Positions 1-8,551 of a stretch of 64,000 nt of DNA are shown piece after piece (position 1 is the stretch's first letter; the number at the start of each line of letters is the position of its first letter). Made by a program: the position numbers and the translations under genes. Origin of the DNA: Closterium sp. NIES-65 (Eukaryota > Streptophyta > Zygnematophyceae > Desmidiales > Closteriaceae); assembly GCA_948144175.1 (NCBI GenBank), contig CANXME010000309.1, positions 1,247,001-1,311,000 on the forward strand, in the 5' to 3' direction. The notes under the pieces were generated by a model. It was not told the DNA's origin, did no database searches, and saw only the letters and a program-made list of their open reading frames with translations.

Positions 1-250
1 CACGCTTACCTCTCTAGAGGCCGCGTACGGCCTCGCGATCGCCCCTAGAGGCCCCGTCGGCCCCACGCTTACCTCCCTAGAGGCCCCGTACGGCCCCGCG
101 ATCGCCCCTAGAGGCCCCGTCGGCCCCACGCTTACCTCCCTAGAGGCCCCGTACGACCCCGCGATCGCCCCTGGAGGCCCCGTCGGCCCCGCGCTTTCCT
201 CCCCTAACGGCCCCGAACGGCCCTGCGCTCGCCCCTAACGGCCCCTTACC
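1..250 (+). repeat. GC-rich tandem repeat in the leader of element 1
   Basis: About four copies of a unit of roughly 62 bp built from CCCTAGAGGCCCC, GTCGGCCCC and CGCGATCGCCCC blocks. The same blocks appear in reverse orientation in the leader of element B (20240-20640). This places the array in the untranslated leader of this subfamily and not in host DNA. Confidence 0.75.
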
Positions 251-805
251 GCCCCTCCTAGCTCGCTGCCCCACTGAGCTCACCATTGCCCTCCTTAAGA
301 AGGAACTACTTGCAGCTAAGACTAGCATAGTCGCTGTAGATGCCTCTCGTGGCGACCCCCGTACCCCGTTCTTTGAGGGGTGTTCTCCTTCCCCCCTTCT
401 TCCCTCTATCGCCTCTGCTGCTGCTGTCGACCTCCTTGGTGCTGAGAAGGTCGGTACTGAGTCTGCTTCGAGCGGGCGCCGCATCGGCAAGGGCAAAGGG
501 GGCAAGGATGGTGGCGGTGACGGCGGCGGCCGCGGCCGTACTTCGTTCTGCTCCTTCAGCAGGTTCTTGGTTCGCTCCCTCCTCCGTGTCCTCCTCCCTC
601 CTCAGGGTGTCCTCCGTCTGCCCAGCTGCCGTCGCAGCTACCGTCTGCCTCCTCTCTCCCTGGTCCTGCTCCTTACACTGGTCCGACTAGAGGTCTTACT
701 GAGCATCGTGAGCCTGAGTCTCGTCCTGCGTCGCCTGTCCGTGCTGCTCTCACTGGTAGTCGTGTCCAGCGTCAGCGTCTTCCTGCTGTCCCAGGCACTC
801 ACCGG

Positions 806-2740
806 ATGGCGCTTCGTCCGTCCACTGCTCCACAGCGTGTCCCACTACCGTCTCCTCCTGCTTCCTCTCTTCCTGCTCTTGCTGACCCTGGGTCAGACTC
901 CCTTCGTGCCGCCAGTCCTACTGTCACGCGTCTCGTGGCTACTGCTGTCACTGACCCTTCCTTTGAGTCCGCTGCTGCGTCTGCCTTAGTTGCTGAGCTT
1001 GTCGACTTTGCTGCCACCTGTCGTCTAGACTACGCTGCTAGCCTGGTTGCTGAGTCTGAGTCTGTCTGTCCTCCGTCCGTCGGGGGTGAGTGTGCTCTTG
1101 GCACTGACGTCCTTGAGGATAGGCAGGAGGAGTTTGAGTACTTTGCTGCCGCTTTGCCCCATCTCGTGTCCATGCTTATTGCCCCTGAGGGAGACCCGGA
1201 TGCACCAGACATCCTGAGCCCACGCTCTTACGCAGAGGCGATGGCCGGTCCCTACTCCTCTCAGTGGCAGCCGGCCATGGACACAGAGATGGCTTCCTGG
1301 AAGTCCACAGGCACCTACGTCGACGAGGTTCCCCCGCCTAGGGCGAACATCATCAGTGGCATGTGGATTTTCAGGGTGAAGCGGCCGCCGGGCTCTCCGC
1401 CTGTCTTCAAGGCGCGTTACGTTGCACGAGGCTTCAGTCAGCGAGAGGGAGTTGACTTCTTCCAGACCTTCTCCCCGACCCCGAAGATGACCACTCTTCG
1501 GGTTCTGCTGCACGTCGCCGCTCAGCGTGACTACGAGCTCCACTCTCTTGACTTCAGCACTGCTTTCCTGCAGGGCAGCCTGCACGAGGAGATCTGGCTG
1601 CGCCGTCCACTTGGCTTCACTGGGTCGTTCCCTCCTGGTACCCAGTGGAGCCTCCGACGGCCAGTCTACGGTCTCCGCCAGGCGCCACATGAGTGGCACG
1701 ACACGCTGAGGACTACACTTGCGGCTCTTGGGTTCGCGCCTTCTACTGCTGACCCGTCGCTGCTTCTACGCACCGACACTTCATTGCCGCCGTTCTACAT
1801 CCTCGTGCACGTCGACGACTTGGTCTTGGCCACTGCAGACACTGCGGCACTCGCCCACGTGAAGTCGGAGCTGCAGAAGAGACACATGTGCACAGACCTG
1901 GGTGAACTGACAAGCTATCTTGGCTTGCGGATCACCCGGGACAGAGCACGCCACACCATCACCTTGACTCAGTCACACATGGTGCAGCAGGTCCTTCAGC
2001 GCTTCCGCTTCACGTACTCCTCGCCTTAGCCCACTCCTCTGCCTACCGGTCACTCGCTCTCAGCTCTGCCTTCGGATGAGTCCGTAGAGCCGAGTGGCCC
2101 GTATCCAGAGCTTGTGGGTTGCCTCATGTACCTGATGACCTGCACTCGACCTGACCTTGCATACCCTCTTAGCATTCTTGCACGCTATGTCGCTCCCGGC
2201 CGTCACCGGAAGGAGCACATGGATGCAGCTAAGAGGGTGTTGCGCTACTTGTGCAGTACGTCAGGCATGGGGCTAGTGCTTGGAGGGCGAGTCCCAGATG
2301 TTCTCACTGGACACTCAGACGCTTCTTGGGCAGACGACCAGGCTACTCGGCGGTCGTCTCAGGGTTACTCCTTTAGTCTTGGCTTTGGTTCAGTTTCTTG
2401 GCGTTCTACTCGCTCTTCTTCTGTTCTCAGCTCCAGTTGTGAGGCTGAGATCTACGCCACAGCCATGGCGGCTCAGGAGCTACGCTGGCTCACCTACTTG
2501 CTGACCGACCTTGGAGAGCAGCCTCGTTCTCCTCCAGTGCTGTACGTCGACAACAAGGCAGCCATTGCCTTGTGTCAGGAGCACAGAACGAAGCACATTG
2601 CTCTGCGCTACTTCCTTGCTTGAGAGCTGCAGCAGCGTGGTCAGCTTCGCCTGCGTTACGTGGCCTCTGAGGCCAACACTGCTGATGTGTTCACCAAGGC
2701 GCTTCAGCCTTGTGACCATTAGCGCTTTTGCACTCTTCTA
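806..2740 (+). pseudogene. copia pol remnant: reverse transcriptase and RNase H
   Basis: The translated region shows the copia RT landmarks in order: a W-I-F-R-V-K block near 1363, the K-A-R-Y-V-A-R-G-F-S block near 1411, a Y/H-V-D-D active-site block near 1807, then the RNase H part with D-A-S-W-A-D-D near 2320 and the C-terminal A-D-V-F-T-K-A motif near 2680. It reads on the plus strand towards the LTR at 4331. As a fossil it is broken at several points. It would have copied element RNA into DNA in cytoplasmic particles. Confidence 0.85.
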
Positions 2741-2934
2741 GGCCTTGTGCCTACTGTACCTCACTTGCTTACTTCTTGAGTCTGTTTGTACTGTAATCTC
2801 TATATATATATACATGCATGTCTACTCTTGCTAGGTTGTGATCATTGTACCTCTTGTTCTATTATAAACCTGCATGTGAACTGGTCTTGTGACCACTTGC
2901 TTGTGCTCGGAATTTGTGTGGTCTCCTTGAGATC

Positions 2935-3203
2935 TGTCAAAATTATATTTATTATAACTGCATGTAGTTCTAGCAATAGTGTAGTTATTTAAACTTTGTA
3001 TTGGTGGTGCACCTTATGTGTTTCCTTTGCTATATGTACTTCAAAACTATAGTGAAGCTCCTCATTCTCCCAACTTTTTCTCAACTCACTCGAACTCCTA
3101 CCTAGGCACAAAACCGCTCGACACCTAAAGCTCGGGCCTAGGCTACTAAGCCTAGGCCCCACCTTTCTACCTCTCAACTTACCCATTCTTATTACTCTCG
3201 ACA
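2935..3203 (+). repeat. TRIM-like element, first LTR
   Basis: 269 bp, TG...CA bounded, almost identical to 3978-4246. A short palindrome-rich stretch around GGGCCTAGGCTACTAAGCCTAGGCCC lies near its 3' end (about 3135-3160). Confidence 0.85.
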
Positions 3204-3271
3204 TGTTATCGGAGCTGAGTTCGTCCTGGCCTGTGGGCCCGCTTTACACTTCCGCTGCTAATATTTTCCGG

Positions 3272-3500
3272 TCGCGCGCCTAGGGCGCGTGACGATTTTA
3301 TTTTTACCTTGTCCCGCCCACGGGCGTGTGACTCCTTCCCTGCCCGTCGCGCGCCCCGTGGCACGTGACGGTGCCCTTCAACTGCCCATCGTGCGCCCCG
3401 TGGCACACGATGGTGCCCTGCTCGTCGTGTGCCCCGAGGCACACGATCGGGCCCTTTTATTCTACCCGTCGTGCGCCCCGTGGCACTGGCCCGCGACGGG
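3272..3500 (+). repeat. ladder of palindromic hairpins in the TRIM interior
   Basis: Six short inverted repeats follow one another: about 3272-3291 (CGCGCGCCTAGGGCGCGTG), 3311-3332, 3346-3371, 3388-3413, 3425-3446 and 3468-3500. Most share the core GCGCCCCGWGGCRC, that is a stem around a CCCCG-A/T-GG centre. The same core recurs once or twice in the leaders of elements 2 (about 6296-6322) and A (about 30497-30571, minus strand). Confidence 0.7.
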
Positions 3501-3977
3501 CCTTCTTTCCGCCCCTGCACTCCCTGAAGCCGCCCCTGACCCATCTGCACCGACACCTCTTCGCCGCTCTGCGGCTTTCTTCCTTCCCACCCCCCTTCTT
3601 CCTTTGCCTCCCTGCAGCCGTGGGGAGGAGGGTATGGGGGTGGAGGGTGTTGGAGTGTGGCGTCACCTCTCTCCCTTCCCCTCCTCCTTCTTTCAGTCCC
3701 ACCGCTGCAGCTGCCGCTGGGGGAGGAGGGTGTGAGGATGTGGGGGAGCAGGGGGAGTGGTATCGGGGTGGCGGGTGTGAGGCAACAAGCAGCCGTCCCT
3801 CCACCTCTCCTCTCTTCCCCCTTTCTCTGCTGCTTCTGCAGCAGTGTGGGGGAGGGGAAGGGGGAGGGTGAGGAGATGGAGGGGGTGTACCTGCTGTTGC
3901 TTGTTTTATTGTTCGTTGGTGTACCTCTGCAGGTTGTGCTCTGCACTTAGCTATTCCTGCATGCAGTTACGGGGGGA

Positions 3978-4246
3978 TGTCAAAATTATATTTATTATAA
4001 CTGCATGTAGTTCTAGCAGTAGTGTAGTTATTTAAACTTTGTATTGGTGGTGCACCTTATGTGTTTCCTTTGCTATATGTACTTCAAAACTATAGTGAAG
4101 CTCCTCATTCTCCCAACTTTTTCTCAACTCACTCGAACTCCTACCTAGGCACAAAACCGCTCGACACCTAAAGCTCGGGCCTAGGCTACTAAGCCTAGGC
4201 CCCACCTTTCTACCTCTCAACTTACCCATTCTTATTACTCTCGACA
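3978..4246 (+). repeat. TRIM-like element, second LTR
   Basis: 269-bp direct copy of 2935-3203 with one base difference noticed. It is followed directly by the AGATC target duplication and by the resumed 3' untranslated sequence of element 1. Confidence 0.85.
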
Positions 4247-4330
4247 AGATCCACCCTGAGCTTGTTTTGCCTTGCTTTGCCTTGACTGGTTTTGTGACCC
4301 CTAGTTCTCCCCACTTTGCCTATGTGGGTG

Positions 4331-4465
4331 TGTCAAACATTATATATGTTGTTGTGTTTGTTTAGGCTAGAGTGGGTTAGCCTATAGGGGGTACACAATT
4401 CTAGGGTTAGGTACTTGTACTGTTTTCACTGCTAATCTATTCATTATTGTTCCGTTATTCCAACA
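4331..4465 (+). repeat. 3' LTR of copia element 1
   Basis: 135 bp, TGTCAAAC...CCAACA. It is preceded by the polypurine-like CCTATGTGGGTG that all elements here carry before the LTR. It is the reverse complement of a close relative of the LTRs at 5905-6039 and 20742-20876. Confidence 0.85.
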
Positions 4466-4679
4466 TATAGATCAGATATATTTCATTGCAACTTGATTAG
4501 TTTGGAGAATATTATTTATTATTATATCTAGACATTGTTTCTATTTACTTTTTAATTTTAATATGCTAGTATATGTTTTATGCATCTATTTTGGTTTTTG
4601 TGTCAATTCATTTGTCTGTGTTTTTCAGCGTGTGAACTTGGATTGGCATCGGGGCATCTGAGAGGGCTCTTCGTGACAT
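4466..4679. other. AT-rich non-coding stretch
   Basis: AT-rich sequence between the LTR of element 1 and the OTU-like gene. No gene, RNA or repeat was recognised. It could be promoter or intron sequence of that gene. Confidence 0.4.
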
Positions 4680-4685
4680 TTGGAG

Positions 4686-5929
4686 ATGGGCACTCCTGCA
4701 CCTAGACTCTATACGGGTGCTTCAATTGACGGTGCATTAAGAAGAAGGTTTATGTTTCGTAAAAGAATTGTGTGTGGGGATGGGGCATGCTTATATCGAT
4801 GCTTATCACTCGCAATAACCAATAACGATGATCTTTGGCGTCCACAAAAAGGACAAAATTGTTCAACACGTACATGCAAATTGGGCTAGATACCAAATCG
4901 TGGCGTCGATGTTTCATTATGTGCCACTAGCATCGGCGGATGAATATATCGATTATATTCAACATCCTTCAGTTTGGGGTTCGGTTTGCGAAATCAAAGC
5001 ATTTTACAAGTTAATGAACATGACTATAATTATTTGGCTCCATTCTCGTGAATGGGTGCAATGCAAGGGAATTGAATTTGTAACGCATAATAATCAAATC
5101 CATCTTTGGTTATCAAGCAACCATTACACACTTCTCGAAGAGTGTGACGACGGCGAAACTTGGGGCACCTCATTTCTTGTTGAATCAAGTACACAAACTG
5201 TACATGATGCGACTATTGACAGAGACTGCTCTTTCAAACGGAACTTGGTATCACCAGCTACGCTTAATGAAATCTCACATGACGTCGTTTCGAGTGATGA
5301 TTTCGGATTAAATGATAAGGAGCGTGACACTCCACGAAGTGCGAAAGTATCTACACTTAATAGCGCTGCCTTATCTGATTTAGTGCGAAGTATTGGAATA
5401 CGTCATGTGCAATCGAGTTGTGTTGACGAAGCAGTAAGAAAATGTGACTGTTGAAATTATTGAAGATGGAAGGATTGATGCAAATGGAGATATTCATTTC
5501 TCACTTCCTGACATTGCACCGACAAGAGACCTTATTGGTATTATTGCAGAACGATCTCGTTACATAGTAAGGTTGATGGTCAAAGGAGAGAAAATTCGTG
5601 CTGGCGGGTTTCTTACTAATCGTCATGCCGCGTGGGCACGTCAATATGCCATCTTAAAGTATAGAGGATTGAATACGAAGGAGAAGCTACCGTTCGACCG
5701 ACCATATTTTATCGACAACGAAACAGTCGTGCGCATCCCCTTTTTTTATTCGATATTTAAGATTGATGACGTATCGACACAAATTTTGAAAAAGACGTAT
5801 ACAGGCGTCTTCAAAGGCTGTGAGAAGTTTGGATTTCGTATGATGGTGCGCATTAAACACCATATGTACGAAAAATGGGATTCGGAAGAATCAGCGGCAC
5901 GTGCTGTTGAAATAACGGAACACGGATGA
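4686..5929 (+). pseudogene. broken OTU-type cysteine protease gene
   Basis: The first part encodes the OTU catalytic cysteine box G-D-G-A-C-L-Y-R (about 4776-4800), matching the family motif G-D-G-N-C-L-F-R. Some 110 codons later comes I-H-L-W-L-S-S-N-H-Y-T-L-L (about 5098-5136), matching the catalytic histidine box in which the imidazole pairs with that cysteine. OTU enzymes remove ubiquitin or related tags. A second segment (about 5444-5929) has no recognised domain and runs into an LTR. The reading frame is not continuous (about two breaks), so this is a pseudogene unless introns are involved. Base composition is much more AT-rich than the retroelements on both sides. Such OTU genes occur both as host genes and as cargo of DNA transposons, and I cannot tell which this is. 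Confidence 0.65.
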
Positions 5930-6039
5930 ATGGACTAGCAGTGAAAACAGTACAAGTACCTAACCCTAGAATTGTGTACCCCCTATAGGCTAACCCACTC
6001 TAGCCTAAACAAACACAACAACATATATAATGTTTGACA
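5905..6039 (-). repeat. 3' LTR of copia element B
   Basis: 135 bp, read on the plus strand as TGTTGAAATAACGG...ATGTTTGACA, followed by the polypurine-tract complement CACCCCCATAGGC. It pairs with 20742-20876. Confidence 0.85.
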
Positions 6040-6119
6040 CACCCCCATAGGCAAAGTGGGGAGAACTAGGGGTCACAAGACCAGTCAAGGCAAAGCAAGG
6101 CAAAACAAGCTCAGGGTGG

Positions 6120-6248
6120 TGTCAGATTTATATGACATAGTTGCTGTAGGCTATAGTAAGGTAGCACATATGGGGTACAGGGTTTCTAGGGTTGTATTTG
6201 TACCCAATCTTTCCTTAGTCATTTTCATTCCTGTTCTTCAATTTCACA
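6120..6248 (+). repeat. 5' LTR of copia element 2
   Basis: 129 bp, TGTCAGATTTATATGACA...CAATTTCACA, followed at once by the initiator-Met-type primer site TGGTATAGAGCAGG. Confidence 0.9.
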
Positions 6249-6295
6249 TGGTATAGAGCAGGTTCCCTGTGGGAACTTCGCCTAGGGCCCACCGA

Positions 6296-7083
6296 AGCGC
6301 GCCCCGAGGCGCGCGATTCCTTTTTTTTTGCGACCCTCCGAGTCGCCCTGTCCCCTTGCGGCCCCGCCGCCCTTCAGACGCGGCCCCGCCACCCCCTCGC
6401 GCGGCCCCGCCACTCAGTCGCGGCCCCGCCACCCAGTCGCGGCCCCGCCGCCCAGTCGCGGCCCCGCCGCCCGTTCTGATCGCGGCCCCACCGCCCAGTC
6501 GCGGCCCCGCCACTTCGTCGCGGCCCTGCCGCCCAGTCGCGGCCCCGCCACTTCGACGCGGCCCCGCCATCCCTTCGCGGCCCCGCCGCCTTTCTGCGGC
6601 CCGACCACCGCCCTACCAGCGGCCGTCCCGCCGCCCTACCTGCGGCCCTACGCCGCCTCATCTGCGGCCCACCCGCCGCCCTACCCGCGGCCCTTCGCCG
6701 CCCTACCCGCGGCCCTTCGCCGCCCTACTTGCGGCCAGCCGCCACCCTACCTGCGGCCCACCTGCCGCCCTATCAGCGGCCCGCCCGCCGCCCTACCTTC
6801 GCGGCCCAGCCGCCCTACCTCCACGGCCCCAGCAGCAGCCGAGCCGCCCGGAGCAACCGAGCCGCCCGGAGCCGCCGAGCCGCCCGGGAGCAGCCGAGCC
6901 GCCCAGGAGCAGCCGAGCCGCCCAGCCGCAGCCGAGCCGCCCAGCCGCAGCCGACCCTGCGCCTGACCCGCCCTGCACCCGAACCGCCCAGCCGTCGAGC
7001 CGCCCGGGAGCCGAGCCGCCCTGCGCCCGAGCCGCCCAGCAGCCGAGCCGCCCAGCACCTGAGCCGCCAAGTCGCTGAGCCGC
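6296..7083 (+). repeat. GC-rich minisatellite leader of element 2
   Basis: After a GCGCGCCCCGAGGCGCGCG hairpin come two arrays. The first repeats GCGGCCCCGCCNCCCAGTC-type units (about 6360-6600, 19-20 bp). The second repeats GAGCCGCCC-AGCAGCC-type units (about 6835-7080). Long open frames on both strands here are by-products of the repeat and of its lack of stop codons, not genes. The array lies between the primer site and the gag start. Confidence 0.8.
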
Positions 7084-7183
7084 CTTTCTGCATATCTACA
7101 CGACCTGCCCTGCCTGGTGAGCACAGTCCCACTGACACTGCAAGCTCCTTCCCTGCTGCTTGCACTGCGTTGCTGTCGTCGCC

Positions 7184-8449
7184 ATGGCTACCCCTAGTGT
7201 CCTAGCTTTTGACGCTGAGGGTCGCGCCATTGATTTTGAGGTCTGGTTAGACGACCTGCAGCTGTTCTTACAGTGCGACAGGGCTGACGACCTTTCTCTC
7301 TTTGATCTCACCTCTAGCGCCTCTCCTGCTCCTGCTGCTGATGCTGATCCCGCTGTCCGCTCTAAGTGGGCCACCCGCGATGCTGCTGCACGTCTTGCTG
7401 TGCGTCGCCACCTCCCTACCTCTGAGCTTGCGCACTTCAGTCAGTACAAGAGTGCTCAGACCTTGTACGACGCTGTAGTTGCGCGCTACTCCTCCCCTGC
7501 CACTGCTGCACTGAGCCGTCTCATGCTTCCCTACCTCTTTCCTGACCTCTCTGCCTTTCCCACTGTCGCTGACCTCATTACGCACCTCCGCACTAGTGAC
7601 ACTCGCTACCGCGCCGCCCTTCCTGCTGAGTTCTGCGCTAAGAACCCCCCCCCCATGTACATCGCTCTCTACTACGTAGTCGCGCGCCTCCCTGACTCCC
7701 TTCGAGTCGTCAGGGACCACTTTCTCGCAGTCTGTCCCACCACCCTCACCGTCGACCTCCTCGAGAAGGCCCTCCTCGCAGCGGAGAAGAGCATAGTCGC
7801 TGTAGGTGCTTCTCGTGGTGACCCTCGCACCCCCATCTTTGAGGGGTGCTCTCCTTCCCCCTTGCTGCCCTCTGTTGCCTCTGCTGCTGCTGCCGACCTG
7901 CTTGGTCTTGAGTCGGTCGGCGCGGCGTCTGCCCCTAGTGGGAGACGTCGCTCCAGCAAGGGCAAGGGGGGCAAGGGCGCGGGTGGAGCTGGAGGGGGCG
8001 GTGGCGGTGGCGGCGGTGGCGGCGGGGGGAGTGGGGGTGGCGGCGGGACTAGTGGCGGGGGTGGTGGTGGTGGTGGCAGCAGCGGCGGAGACGGTGGTGG
8101 TGGTGCCAGCGGTGGTGGTGGAGGCAGCGGCGGAGGTGGAGGCGGCGGAGGTGGTGGCGGTGGAGGCGGCAGCGGAGGAGGCAGTGGTGGTGGAGGGGGT
8201 GGAGCTGGTCGGGGTGGTACCCAGCAGCGTAGCGGCGGTGGTGGTGGCCAGCGCTCGCAGCGGCAGCAGCAGCAGCGCTCTCGGGACATCCCTTCGCCTC
8301 AGCAGCTTCGTGAGTGGTACGCTGGGCGTCAGAGGGGTGGGGGTACTGGTCCCTGCACCTACGTTCTTCGTTCCGGCGATCGCGCGGGTGAGCAGTGTGG
8401 GGGTGCCCACGCCACCCAGCGCTGCTTTGGCCGCCTGACGGACGCCTAG
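7184..8449 (+). mobile_element. copia gag region of element 2
   Basis: The frame begins at the ATG of M-A-T-P-S-V-L-A-F-D. Copia gag proteins start with a core of this kind, in which W-L-D-D-L-Q-L-F follows. A helical capsid-like part runs to about residue 210. A glycine-dominated tract of about 100 residues (about 7973-8215) and then a zinc-knuckle-like end follow, with spacing C-x14-C-x3-H-x4-C. The start was chosen because the same M-A-(T/S)-P-S-V-L opening recurs in elements B and C. Gag would form the particle shell and bind element RNA. Confidence 0.85.
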
Positions 8450-8551
8450 CGTCAGAAGTTCCCTGGGGCTAGTGAGATCCCTCGCTGGGATGAGCTTCTC
8501 AGGGCTGGTGTAGCGATCTTTGATCTTGATTTTGATGCTATCCTTACTGCT

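Larger units (their letters stand above)
2935..4246 (+). mobile_element. TRIM-like small LTR element inserted in element 1
   Basis: Two direct LTRs of 269 bp (2935-3203 and 3978-4246), each TGTCAAAATT...CTCGACA, flank about 774 bp with no plausible coding sequence. A five-base duplication AGATC sits at 2930-2934 and 4247-4251. A primer-site-like TGTTATCGGAGC follows the first LTR and a purine run (GGGGGGA) precedes the second. I found one difference between the two LTRs, so the insertion looks recent. Size, direct LTRs and lack of genes fit terminal-repeat retrotransposons in miniature. It would depend on proteins supplied by a full element. Confidence 0.85.
1..4465 (+). mobile_element. Ty1/copia element 1, 3' part (5' end outside window)
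   Basis: The plus strand carries a gag remnant at about 254-530, then a reverse transcriptase-RNase H region, a 3' untranslated stretch and one LTR at 4331-4465. The 5' LTR lies left of the window. The LTR belongs to the same 135-bp subfamily as that of element B. The 3' untranslated part was entered by a small LTR element (2935-4246). The element is clearly broken in several places. Copia assignment rests on the order integrase-RT-RNase H known for the family and on the close protein similarity of its RT to the other copies in this window. Confidence 0.85.

Noticed and set aside
3206-3946. Coding capacity inside the TRIM-like element
   Set aside because: Frames on both strands are low-complexity and overlap palindromes. 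None resembles gag, pol or another known protein.
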